Assembly: GCF_002079305.1 (NCBI RefSeq) | Contig: NZ_CP015042.1 | Coordinates: forward strand, 1 to 53,339 | DNA from: Rhodovulum sp. P5 | GTDB lineage: Bacteria > Pseudomonadota > Alphaproteobacteria > Rhodobacterales > Rhodobacteraceae | Length of the DNA: 53,339 nt | Direction of reading: 5' to 3' | Translations under genes and position numbers: made by a program | The notes under the pieces: model-generated | The model's input: only the letters and a program-made list of their open reading frames with translations | Databases searched by the model: none | Told to the model about the DNA's origin: nothing | Shown: piece after piece, positions 18,051 through 26,851 of the stretch | Layout: each line of letters opens with the position of its first letter | Numbering within the stretch: the stretch's first letter is position 1

Positions 18051-18127
18051 ACATATTCCAATTCTTCTAATTATCGGAATATACTTACGGAACACTCCTA
18101 CTTGTCAACAGACAAAACCAACCCCTA

Positions 18128-18167
18128 AAATCTTGCCGTTTTTGACCCCCTTCGTGCGTACAGGGCC
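18128..18167 (-). repeat. Tn3-like terminal inverted repeat, right
   Basis: Reverse complement of the left repeat over 40 bp; its outer edge joins directly to the pglX reading frame. Confidence 0.85.
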
Positions 18168-20536
18168 GACGAGCTGCGCGAGACGCTGGGCCAGTTCGAG
18201 CAAGCCAAGAACTTCGGCTCACTGATCGTGCCGAAGCTGCGCGACCCGGCCGAGACGCTGAGGGTGGTCGAGGCGCGGGATTTCGGTGGGGACCTGTTGC
18301 TGAAGGAAGTGCAGCAGCGCATCGTGGCCGTGCTGCGCATGGCCGAGGCGCTGTCGCCGAAGTATCACGCGGTGGTGGCCAACCCGCCGTACATGGGCAA
18401 CGGCGGTATGAACTCTAAACTACAGGGCTTCGCTAAGGCTGCTTTCCCAGACAGCAAATCTGACCTGTATGCAATTTTCATGGAGCGATCGGTCAAACTG
18501 GCACGGAAGTCGGGCATCGTTTCCATGATCAACATGCAATCCTGGATGTTTCTCCCCTATTTCGAAGCTTTGCGCAGCAAGCTATTCAGCAACACACATG
18601 TTCTGACCATGGCACACCTGGGGCCACGTGCCTTCGATTCTATTGGGGGCGATGTGGTTTCAACGACAGCCTTCTGTATTCAGAACTCACGAAAGATGGA
18701 TCACCTGGCTCAATTCATCCGGCTTGTCGACGGGCGTGACGAAGAAGCAAAATCAACGGCCTTGCTAGCGGTAGCTTCCGGAAGGTCGGAGAAGAACAAG
18801 TACTTTGCATCCCAAAACCAGATCGAGCATCTCCCTGGAAACCTGTGGCCTATTGGTTAGGACAAAACTTCCTTGATGCGTTTTCCAAAGCGGAACGACT
18901 TGGTGAAGTCTTCCCCACGAGAACCGGTCTACAGACAGGCGATAACGGAAAATTCGTTCGACTATGGCACGAAGTGGACCGAGCGCAATCTTCGCTGGCA
19001 CCATCAAGTGCCGATGAGGCAAGAAATTCCTCGCTTAAATGGTTTCCGCTTAATGCAGGTGGAACTTACCGGCGTTGGTTTGGAAACAATGAGAAAGTAG
19101 TTGATTGGCAAAACGACGGACAAAATATTCGCAAAGATAAACTCGAACGCCTGGATCGAGGCGAAATTCTCGCCAGCAACTCCAAACCAAAGAACGAAGC
19201 ATATTACTTTCTGCCTGCCGTTACGTGGACACGCATCAAGTCCCGAACGTTTGGCGTGAGAGTTTGTGAAGCTGGTACGATCTTCGACATGGCAGGGTCG
19301 TCAGTGTTCCCCGGAGAAGGCAATATTCCAATCGTTTCAGCTTTCCTTAACACCAAAATTTGCGATGAAGCTCTCGCTGCGATCAATCCGACTGTTACGA
19401 CACAACCGGGTGACGTTGCGCGCTTTCCCTGGCTAACATCGGCCATTCAAGGCGCCGAGAAAGAAATTCTCCAAGTTGGCGCAAAGGCCATTCAAACAGC
19501 CAAATCCGACTGGGACGCCTACGAAACCTCCTGGGATTTCACCACGCTCCCGCTGCTCTCTCCCGAGCATCGCGGGGAGACGCTGGCGGAGAGCTATGCC
19601 ACGCTGCGCGCCCACTGGCAGTCCATGACGGACGAGATGCAGACCCTTGAGGAAGAGAACAACCGCATCTTCATCGACGCCTATGGCCTCTCAGCCGAGC
19701 TGACCCCCGAGGTGCCGCTGGAAGAGATCACCCTCACCTGCAACCCCGCCTATCGCTATGGCGTGAAGGGCTCCGAGGCAGACCGCGAAACCCGCCTGCG
19801 CACCGACACCATGGCCGAGTTCCTCAGCTATGCCGTGGGCTGCATGTTCGGGCGCTACAGCCTTGACGCGCCGGGCCTGATCCTCGCCAATCAGGGCGAG
19901 CGTCTGGAGGATTACCTTGCCCGCGTGCCCGAGCCGACCTTCGCGCCGGACGCCGACAACGTCATTCCCGTGCTGGATGGCGATTGGTTCCCTGACGACA
20001 TCACCGAGCGCTTTCGCCTGTTCCTGCGCGTTACCTTCGGCGAGGCGCATTTCCGCGAGAACCTGCGGTATATCGAAGACGCGCTTGGCAAGGACATCCG
20101 CAAATACTTCACCAAGGATTTCTACGCCGATCATGTGAAGCGCTACAAGAAACGCCCGATTTACTGGATGTTCTCCAGCCCCAAGGGCACATTCAACGCG
20201 CTGATCTACATGCACCGCTATCGCGGCGACACCGTCTCGGTCATCCTCAACGACTATCTGCGCGAGTTCATCAGCAAGCTTGAGAGTGAGCGTGGGCGGC
20301 TTGAAAAGCTGTCCGACGATCCAAGCGCCAGCCAGGGTCAGCGCACCAAGGCGCTGAAAGACATGGCCATCATCGTCAAGCACATCGACGAGCTGAACGA
20401 ATGGGAGCGCGATGTCGTCTTCCCGCTCGCACAGGCCAAGATCGAGATCGACCTCGATGATGGGGTGAAAGCGAACTATCCGAAGTTCGGCGCGGCGCTT
20501 AAGAAGATCCCCGGACTAGAGGCCAAGGATGACTGA
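18168..20536 (+). pseudogene. pglX: BREX adenine methyltransferase PglX, N-terminus deleted and frameshifted
   Basis: This is the C-terminal ~790 residues of a type I BREX PglX, which is normally ~1150-1200 residues long and methylates adenine to mark self DNA. The frame begins directly at the Tn3-like repeat, so the N-terminal region with the SAM-binding motif is gone. The catalytic NPPYMG motif survives near 18381. A second lesion lies at about 18840-18846: the frame ends ...LPGNLWPIG, while the next frame continues VAYWLGQNFLDAF. Adding one C to the CC run restores LPGNPVAYW, the pattern of intact PglX proteins. The segment 18390-19530 is clearly lower in GC than the part after it, suggesting replacement of the specificity region. 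The stop overlaps the pglZ start by eight bases. It cannot make a functional methyltransferase. Confidence 0.9.
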
Positions 20537-23030
20537 CCGGATCACCGCCAGCCTAAGACGCCTCTTCGACGAGCATCGCATCGTCTTCTGGTATGACGCC
20601 GCGCGCGACATGCGGGGAGAGTTTGATGCGCTCGATCTGGCGGGCGTGACCAAGGTGGAGATCACCAACAACCAGTTCGGGCTGAAATACCGTATGCTGC
20701 GCCAGGAGCCGAAGGCGAAGTTTCTGGTGTTCCATGACGGGCCAGAGCCTGGGAACGCGGCGAACTGGCTGCTGGACCTGCAGTTGGCGACAGCAGTGTT
20801 CAAGGCGGATCAGGCGGCGAGCTGGCTTGGTGAGCTGGGCCTGCCGCCGCAGTTTGAGAACGTCGTGCGCGACCATATGGAGTTCTACCGCTCCAAAGCG
20901 CGGGTGGCTGAACTGAAACGGCTCTTGAATGCCGCCGATACCCAATCGCAGGTTCTGCTGCGAATGCTTGCCGTCTGTGCTGGCGCCGAAGGTGGGCTTG
21001 ATACTGTGGTCGAAGCGCTGTTGGGCGAACTGGCTGAGGGTCGCGATGATGCAATGCGGCTAATCGAGCGTTCGGGCCTGATGGAGGTGTTTTGGAAGCA
21101 GGTCGGAAATGCCTATGGTTATCAGCCGGACGAGCCCGACTTCGAGGACTTTGCGATCACGCTCTTTCAGTCGGCGTATCTGCGGGCGCTCGGCGAAGAT
21201 GGCAAGCTGAACGCCGAAGCACTGCTGGTCTTCCGCCGCTGGAAGAACAACCGCCACTGGGAAGAAGCTTTCGAGACACTGGCCGCACGCTATCAGGGCC
21301 TGCTGAAGATCCCGGAAGATCTGTCCAAGCGCGATTTCCGGTCGGTAATGGCGGTCGACCATTTCGAGGAAATCGATCGCCACGTCATCCGACAGCTTGT
21401 TCATGCGATGTCGACCCAGACTGTGAGCGCATCCGAGGTGCTGAAATGGGTCCGCGAGCGCCGGCAGAGCCATTGGTATAGTGCCTACGAGGATATCTAT
21501 CAGGCGATCGGCTTTGCGACTGAATTCCAACAGGCGCTGGCCGAGGCCAATCTGGGGATGACGAGCCCTGCCGAGGGGGTGAAGCGGTATGTCAGCAGCT
21601 GGTACAAGCTCGACCAGCTCTATCGCAAATTCATCTACCATATGCAGCGCAGCGGCCATGCCTCACTACTCTCGGAACTCTACGATGCGGTCGAGAACAG
21701 ATACACCAACAGCTACCTCTTGAAGCTGAACGATGCCTGGCAGGATCAGGTCGCAGGGCTGACCGATTGGACCATTCCCGGATACCCACGCCAAAGCGCC
21801 TTCTATTTCGAGCAGGCCGCAGAGTTCCGCCGCAAGGACCAGAAGGTTGCGGTCATCATTTCGGATGCTTTGCGCTTTGAGGTGGCCGAGGAATGCCTGC
21901 GCCGCATACGGGCGCTGAACCGGTTTGACGCAGAGCTGAAGCCCATGATCAGCGCGCTTCCGAGCTATACACAGCTTGGGATGGCAGCACTTTTGCCAAA
22001 CCGGGGCCTGTCATTTGCGGCCGATGGGCAGGGTTCTGTCTTGTCGGATGGGGAAAGCACTCAAGGCCTCGCCGCACGCGAAAAGCTCTTGGCAACCGGG
22101 CGCGCAGGGGATCGTACCAAGGCCCTGTTGGCGCGCGATGTACTGGATATGCGTGTCGATGAGGGCAAAGAGCTCTTCCGCGACAACGACGTGGTCTACA
22201 TCTATCACAACCTGATCGACGCGATCGGGGACAAACTGCAGACCGAGGATCAGCTGCCCAAGGCTGCCGAAGACGCGATCGAAGAGCTGACCAAGCTCGT
22301 TCGAAAGCTGACCTCGGCAAACTTTTCGAACATCCTAATCACGGCAGATCATGGCTTCCTCTACCAGCACCGAGCGCTTGATGAGAGCGACTTCGCAGTC
22401 GCCGATCCCAAAGGCGACGAAATCCTGATGCGGAACCGTCGGTTCGTCGTCGGTCGTGGCCTTCATGGGACCGCAGGCATGAAGAAATTCTCCTCGGCCA
22501 ACCTGGGCCTCACTGGCGACCTCGATGTCCTGATCCCGAACTCTATCAACCGTCTTCGGGTCAAAGGCGCGGGAAGTCGGTTTGTCCATGGTGGCGCGTC
22601 GCTGCAGGAAATCGTCATCCCTGTCATTCGTGTCGGCAAACAACGCGAGGCGGATGTGAACCAGGTCGAGGTGCAGATCATTGTGTCCGGCCGGAGCCAG
22701 ATCACCTCTGGGCAGACTGCGGTGATCTTCTACCAAGCGCAACCCGTCTCCGAGAAAATGCAGGCCCGCGAGCTGGTCGCGGGAATCTATGCCGCCGATG
22801 ACACACTGATTTCAGACGAGCATGTCCTACAGTTCGATTTCACATCCGAGAACGCGCGTGAGCGCGAAATGCCCCGGAAGTTCCTGCTGTCGCGGGAGGC
22901 GGACAAATTCAACAACCAAGACGTATTCCTGAAATTGCGCGAGCGGGTTGGCAAGACAAGCCACTATCAGGACTACACAAGCCATCGCTTCCAATTGAAA
23001 CGTGGCATCACAACAGATTTTGACTTTTGA
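20529..23030 (+). CDS. pglZ: BREX alkaline-phosphatase-fold protein PglZ (type A)
   Basis: An 833-residue PglZ of type I BREX. The N-terminus RRLFDEHRIVFWYDAARDMR is characteristic. The metal-binding core of the alkaline phosphatase superfamily is visible as VAVIISDALRFEVAEE (about residues 439-454) and ILITADHGFLYQHR (about 602-615). It is the BREX core component common to all BREX types and is needed, with PglX, for methylation and phage exclusion. The start overlaps the pglX stop (ATGACTGA) and brxL follows after 11 bp, as in intact type I operons. The reading frame is intact, but with brxA, brxB, brxC and the pglX 5' part absent it is probably without function and may lack its own promoter. 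Confidence 0.93.
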   Translation: MTDRITASLRRLFDEHRIVFWYDAARDMRGEFDALDLAGVTKVEITNNQFGLKYRMLRQEPKAKFLVFHDGPEPGNAANWLLDLQLATAVFKADQAASWLGELGLPPQFENVVRDHMEFYRSKARVAELKRLLNAADTQSQVLLRMLAVCAGAEGGLDTVVEALLGELAEGRDDAMRLIERSGLMEVFWKQVGNAYGYQPDEPDFEDFAITLFQSAYLRALGEDGKLNAEALLVFRRWKNNRHWEEAFETLAARYQGLLKIPEDLSKRDFRSVMAVDHFEEIDRHVIRQLVHAMSTQTVSASEVLKWVRERRQSHWYSAYEDIYQAIGFATEFQQALAEANLGMTSPAEGVKRYVSSWYKLDQLYRKFIYHMQRSGHASLLSELYDAVENRYTNSYLLKLNDAWQDQVAGLTDWTIPGYPRQSAFYFEQAAEFRRKDQKVAVIISDALRFEVAEECLRRIRALNRFDAELKPMISALPSYTQLGMAALLPNRGLSFAADGQGSVLSDGESTQGLAAREKLLATGRAGDRTKALLARDVLDMRVDEGKELFRDNDVVYIYHNLIDAIGDKLQTEDQLPKAAEDAIEELTKLVRKLTSANFSNILITADHGFLYQHRALDESDFAVADPKGDEILMRNRRFVVGRGLHGTAGMKKFSSANLGLTGDLDVLIPNSINRLRVKGAGSRFVHGGASLQEIVIPVIRVGKQREADVNQVEVQIIVSGRSQITSGQTAVIFYQAQPVSEKMQARELVAGIYAADDTLISDEHVLQFDFTSENAREREMPRKFLLSREADKFNNQDVFLKLRERVGKTSHYQDYTSHRFQLKRGITTDFDF

Positions 23031-23041
23031 GGAGCGGGCCC

Positions 23042-25150
23042 ATGAGTGATCTCGACGCTAGGATCAATGAACATTTCGCGGGCTTTGTCGTGCGCAAGGA
23101 CCTTGTGAAGGCGGTCAAGGGCAACGCGATCGTTCCGACCTACGTGCTCGAGTATCTCCTCGGCCAGTATTGCGCCACAGACGACGAGGCGTCGATCGCG
23201 ACTGGCATCGAGACCGTCAAAGAAATCCTGCGCAAGCATTATGTCCACCGCAGCGAAGCCGGGCTTATCCAGTCAACGATCAAGGAAAAGGGGCGCTACA
23301 AGGTCATCGACCAGATCAGCGTGTCGTTGAATGAGAAGACCGACAGCTACGAGGCTACCTTCGACAACCTCGGCATTAAGAAGGTCGCGGTCGATAGCGG
23401 CACGATCAAGGCACACCCAAAGCTGCTCGTGACGGGCGTCTGGTGCATTGCGGATGTGCAATACGAGTTCTCGGAAGATGCGCGCATGTCGCCGTGGATC
23501 CTCGAGACCATCAAGCCCATTCAGATCGCCAAGGTCGACTACGAGGGCTACCGCGAGGCACGGGGCAATTTCAGCACGGACGATTGGATCGATCTTCTAA
23601 TGCAGAGCATCGGTTTTAACCCGGAGGCCTTTGGGCGTCGGGCGAAGCTCTTGCAATTGATGCGCCTGATCCCCTTCGTGGAACGGAACTATAACATCAT
23701 CGAGCTTGGCCCCAAGGGGACGGGCAAGTCGCATATCTATTCGGAGTTTTCGCCGCACGGTCAGCTGATCTCGGGTGGCGAGGTGACGATCCCGAAGCTC
23801 TTCGTGAACAACTCGAACGGGCGCATTGGCCTTGTCGGCTACTGGGATGTCGTGGCCTTTGATGAATTCGCTGGTCGAGAAAAGACGGCGAACAAAGCTC
23901 TCGTCGACATCATGAAAAACTATATGGCCAACAAGACCTTCTCCCGGGGGGTGAACCCGATGGGGGCCGAGGCCAGTTTCGCGTTTGTGGGCAACACCGA
24001 CCACAACGTGCCGTTTATGCTTAAGAACAGCGACCTCTTTGAGGCCCTGCCGCCGCAGTTCCACGATTCGGCCTTCATCGACCGCCTGCATGCCTATCTG
24101 CCTGGTTGGGAAATCGACGTTATCCGCGGCGAGATGTTCACCAAGGGGTACGGCTTCATCGTCGACTATCTGGCCGAAATCTTGCGTCACCTACGCCAGG
24201 AGGATTTCTCGCACCGGCCGGACCAGCACTTCAAAATCAGCGAGAAGATTTCCACGCGGGACCGGGATGCGATCTACAAGACGATGTCGGGCCTTCTAAA
24301 GCTGATCTTCCCGAATGGCGGGGAGACGGCGGAAGATGTCGAAGAGCTGCTGCGCTTAGCCATGGAAAGCCGCAAGCGGGTCAAAGACCAGTTGGCGCGT
24401 ATCGACAGTACCTATCCCGAGGTCGATTTCCACTATCTCGGAACCGACGGCACCAAGCGGCGTGTGACGACGGTCGAGGAAGAAGAATACCCGCAGTTCT
24501 ACCATCTCAAGCCAGCGCTGGACCCCAAAGAACAGGAACAGACCGACACGCCGGCTGATGGTGGCGATGTCGCTTCGGACGTTGGTGCAACGGGATCAGC
24601 TTCCGGCACCTCGGCGGAGCCCGCTTTTGCGGCCAAGACAGACGCAAAACCTGCTCTGGAAGAAGGGCATCACGTCTTCACTGAGGATCGCAAGGGGATC
24701 AGTTACGATCGCCTCTTTGGCCCGTACATTGCGGGCGCATCCAAGATTATCGTGACGGACCCCTATGTGCGGTTCTTCTACCAGATCCGAAACATGATGG
24801 AGTTCGTCGAAATGGTCATTCGGCGCAAGTCGCCCGAAGACCAGATCAGCGTTCATCTTGTAACCGGTCCTGATGACGGTAACGTCGCGAAACAACGTGA
24901 ATTGCTGGATTCAATCACAGACGCCTGCGTCGGTTCAGGCGTTGAGTTCACCTGGGCGTTCGATGGTACAGGCACCGCGCATGCCCGCGATATCGTCACC
25001 GACACCGGCTGGAAAATCGTGCTGGATCGTGGTCTCGATATTTTCCAAGCACCCATCAGAAAGGATGGGTTTTCACTTGGGGACCGTTTGCAAGAGCACC
25101 GAATTATCAAGGGCTTCTACGTGACCTATGTGCGAAATGGTGAGGGATAA
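23042..25150 (+). CDS. brxL: BREX Lon-like AAA+ protein BrxL
   Basis: A 702-residue BrxL. Walker A GPKGTGKS is at about residue 221 and Walker B-like VVAFDEFAG at about 269. After a Gln/Asp/Ala-rich linker (~500-540) comes a C-terminal MIT-associated/PLD-like domain (HHVFTEDRKGISYDRLFGPYI, then IIVTDPYVRFFYQIRN). BrxL is the last core gene of type I BREX; BrxL proteins form DNA-binding multimers and can themselves contribute to phage interference. AGGAG lies nine bases before the ATG at 23042, which is preferred to 23027 that overlaps pglZ. The frame is intact. Retention of a complete brxL after loss of the upstream half may reflect recency or an independent role. Confidence 0.92.
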   Translation: MSDLDARINEHFAGFVVRKDLVKAVKGNAIVPTYVLEYLLGQYCATDDEASIATGIETVKEILRKHYVHRSEAGLIQSTIKEKGRYKVIDQISVSLNEKTDSYEATFDNLGIKKVAVDSGTIKAHPKLLVTGVWCIADVQYEFSEDARMSPWILETIKPIQIAKVDYEGYREARGNFSTDDWIDLLMQSIGFNPEAFGRRAKLLQLMRLIPFVERNYNIIELGPKGTGKSHIYSEFSPHGQLISGGEVTIPKLFVNNSNGRIGLVGYWDVVAFDEFAGREKTANKALVDIMKNYMANKTFSRGVNPMGAEASFAFVGNTDHNVPFMLKNSDLFEALPPQFHDSAFIDRLHAYLPGWEIDVIRGEMFTKGYGFIVDYLAEILRHLRQEDFSHRPDQHFKISEKISTRDRDAIYKTMSGLLKLIFPNGGETAEDVEELLRLAMESRKRVKDQLARIDSTYPEVDFHYLGTDGTKRRVTTVEEEEYPQFYHLKPALDPKEQEQTDTPADGGDVASDVGATGSASGTSAEPAFAAKTDAKPALEEGHHVFTEDRKGISYDRLFGPYIAGASKIIVTDPYVRFFYQIRNMMEFVEMVIRRKSPEDQISVHLVTGPDDGNVAKQRELLDSITDACVGSGVEFTWAFDGTGTAHARDIVTDTGWKIVLDRGLDIFQAPIRKDGFSLGDRLQEHRIIKGFYVTYVRNGEG

Positions 25151-25155
25151 GGCGT

Positions 25156-25251
25156 ATGTTTCGCATTGATAAAGATGACAACTCGATCAAGCCACTCAAG
25201 GCACGCAGGAGACCCTTGGCAAACCGACAGTCCCACTTAGTGGCTTTTTAG
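25156..25251 (+). pseudogene. N-terminal stub of a possible endonuclease-like gene
   Basis: Six bases after brxL an ATG opens a 31-codon frame starting MFRIDKDDNSIKPLK. This resembles the beginning of the DUF4268/PD-(D/E)XK-type proteins that start MFxID..xNxIxxL and that often sit in defence islands. The similarity stops after ~16 residues and the frame closes at 25251 inside the converging gene. It looks like the leftover of a further BREX-island gene removed when the leftward operon was joined on. Confidence 0.4.
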
Positions 25252-25716
25252 CCAGATCATGCCATCAAAGGCACCAAGCTTCGCCTTATCTTGGGTATCG
25301 TAGAGGCGGCGGGCCTGAGTTGAGACCCCAGTGCCTAACCGGGTGATCGTTCCGCTCCATCTGCTGCCCTTTGGGAAGACCACAATGTGGAAGCCGTCCG
25401 TTTTCAGGTAGTGATTTCCACTTTGCGAGACTTTCCATTTTCGTGTCAGCCAGCGCGCGCGCCGTTGGGTCAGGTTCTTGCTGTCGGATTCCCGTTTAGA
25501 CGCGGCCGCGTAATCTTCCTCCATCTTGCCAGCACAAACACAGCCGCACTCCAGAATGTGCGGATAGTCCGGGTGCTGCATCTGGTGAACATACCGGATG
25601 TCCTGGTTTTCGCACATTTCACATTGGGTGGAGGGTTCACCAAGATCCTCAAATCCGATGCATGCCCAGCCCTTCTTGGGAACACCTTGTTGCGACCATT
25701 TCCCAAACGATGACAT
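25237..25716 (-). CDS. Cysteine-rich hypothetical protein
   Basis: A 159-residue protein. Cysteines at CEMC (residues ~32-35) and CGCVC (~57-61), with His residues between (VHQMQHPDYPH), look like a zinc-binding knuckle. The C-terminal half (RRARWLTRKWKVSQ, GNHYLKTDGFHIVVFPKG) is a small beta-rich domain, ending DTQDKAKLGAFDGM. I recognise it only as an unnamed protein family. The start at 25716 is one base from the stop of the WGR gene (25718), so it is the third gene of a WYL-WGR-Cys-rich operon. It converges on the BREX remnants. Function unknown; zinc binding is inference from the cysteine pattern. Confidence 0.75.
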   Translation of the reverse strand: MSSFGKWSQQGVPKKGWACIGFEDLGEPSTQCEMCENQDIRYVHQMQHPDYPHILECGCVCAGKMEEDYAAASKRESDSKNLTQRRARWLTRKWKVSQSGNHYLKTDGFHIVVFPKGSRWSGTITRLGTGVSTQARRLYDTQDKAKLGAFDGMIWLKSH

Positions 25717-25717
25717 T

Positions 25718-25972
25718 TCAGACCCCCTGGCCTTCTGTCACTGGCAGTTTGATCAGATAACCGCGCGCCAGCTTCTGTTTGACCAGGTCGGAAAGCGCAG
25801 ATTCAGCCTCGGTTTTTGTCGCGTACCAATCGTGGCGATGTCGCCCCCAAGTCCCAAAGCGACCCCATTGCCGATGGACGCCGTGTTGGCCGAAGAGGTC
25901 TTTGGTCAGCTCCATGGAATAGAACCGGTTCATATTAAGGGAGGGATCAATACGGCGCATATCAATTTGCAT
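25718..25972 (-). CDS. WGR-domain protein
   Basis: An 84-residue protein consisting of little more than one WGR domain: RIDPSLNMNRFYSMEL, then RQWGRFGTWGRHRHDW, then ATKTEAESALSDLVKQKLARGY. In PARP enzymes WGR domains bind nucleic acid ends; bacterial stand-alone WGR proteins are common but their partners are mostly unknown. It overlaps the upstream WYL gene by 11 bp and ends one base before the Cys-rich gene, so translation of all three is probably coupled. A role in sensing DNA ends next to the divergent SbcCD nuclease operon is attractive but is inference only. Confidence 0.85.
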   Translation of the reverse strand: MQIDMRRIDPSLNMNRFYSMELTKDLFGQHGVHRQWGRFGTWGRHRHDWYATKTEAESALSDLVKQKLARGYLIKLPVTEGQGV

Positions 25973-26816
25973 CGATCTCTTCCTCGGTCATTGGGACATA
26001 GTCGATAGAGACCCGTTCAAGGCGAGGTTCCTTTTGCTCAAGACCCCACCGGCGTTCCGTGTAGAACTCAAGTGCTTTCCGGGTTCTGGCCTCAAGCACA
26101 TCTGAGGTGAACCCAAATTCAATGCGGACCACGCGCTGCTGCGCCTCAGTCAATCTTGAATGCGGTTTGAGTTTCAGGATGGCCCAAGTGAACCAATCGT
26201 CATCTCGGGGCACTGCCTCGGCTGGCTTGGTTCTTGCGAAAGACTGATCAGGGTCTATGCGAGCAGGATGGAAGTCACGGAAACCCTCACGTTCAAAACA
26301 CCAGGCTCGTACGTGAAGCCTAACGCCATCAGAAGCGAACCGAACAGGTGCAATCCAGCGAGTCATCGGTTCTGGATCTCGCATCGATTGATAAACGATC
26401 CTCGTTGCCTCTTTCGCCCTGAAGGCACGGTAGAGCGGCCGTAAGACACGCAGGTCCTGAGTGCGTTGCAAATCTGGCAACCTATCGAATGCGGAAAATG
26501 GTGCGCCAACCAAGAGTTGCTCCAACTCCATCGAGGACGCCTTGCCACTGAGCTGTTCAAAGCTGTCATGGGCAAGGTATTGGCGCGACGACGCATCATA
26601 ATGCAGTGCGTCTTTTGGCGCTTCAGCGAGGTAAGCCCGAAAATCGAGAGCGGCCTGTGCATTCGAAATACCAAAACGCTTGATCAAGGAAGCGCGAGTC
26701 GCTGCCCCGTCCCAGAAAAACAATCTGTCGAGGTACTCCAGGCGCGCACGTTGGGCGTGTTTGACGTCTTCGAAGGGCATGGGGGAAGGATATCTTGACT
26801 CTCTACAATTGTCCAT
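25962..26816 (-). CDS. WYL-domain transcriptional regulator
   Basis: A 284-residue regulator with an N-terminal winged helix-turn-helix (ARLEYLDRLFFWDG, then ATRASLIKRFGISNAQAALDFRAYL, residues ~24-67), a middle WYL-type domain (TRIVYQSM, RWIAPVRFASDGVRLHVRAWC, FRDFHPARI, residues ~136-190) and a C-terminal WCX-like part. The layout matches BrxR/CapW-type WYL repressors that control BREX, CBASS and other defence operons. Two ATGs are possible (26816 and 26780); the second matches known homologues better. Its promoter faces that of sbcD across about 35 bp, so it may control both directions. It overlaps the WGR gene by 11 bp. Confidence 0.85.
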   Translation of the reverse strand: MDNCRESRYPSPMPFEDVKHAQRARLEYLDRLFFWDGAATRASLIKRFGISNAQAALDFRAYLAEAPKDALHYDASSRQYLAHDSFEQLSGKASSMELEQLLVGAPFSAFDRLPDLQRTQDLRVLRPLYRAFRAKEATRIVYQSMRDPEPMTRWIAPVRFASDGVRLHVRAWCFEREGFRDFHPARIDPDQSFARTKPAEAVPRDDDWFTWAILKLKPHSRLTEAQQRVVRIEFGFTSDVLEARTRKALEFYTERRWGLEQKEPRLERVSIDYVPMTEEEIDAN

Positions 26817-26823
26817 ATAATTT

Positions 26824-26835
26824 TTACATGTGTAA
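26824..26835. promoter_or_regulatory. Candidate operator in the WYL/sbcD divergent promoter
   Basis: TTACA-TG-TGTAA, a 12-bp interrupted palindrome in an AT-rich 35-bp spacer between two divergent start codons. It is the natural candidate for the WYL regulator's binding site. Confidence 0.4.
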
Positions 26836-26851
26836 TAAATGACGGTGCGAC

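Larger units (their letters stand above)
14408..18167 (-). mobile_element. Tn3-family transposon (3.76 kb, resolvase + transposase, no passengers)
   Basis: Two 40-bp inverted repeats, identical as far as I can read, bound a leftward-reading transposase and a small serine resolvase with an intervening res region. The left flank is a mobC-like gene and the right flank is the middle of a pglX gene. The 5-bp flanks differ (GGGCA on the left, GACGA on the right), so there is no target duplication. This implies a deletion or recombination between two copies after insertion rather than a simple insertion. Confidence 0.85.
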
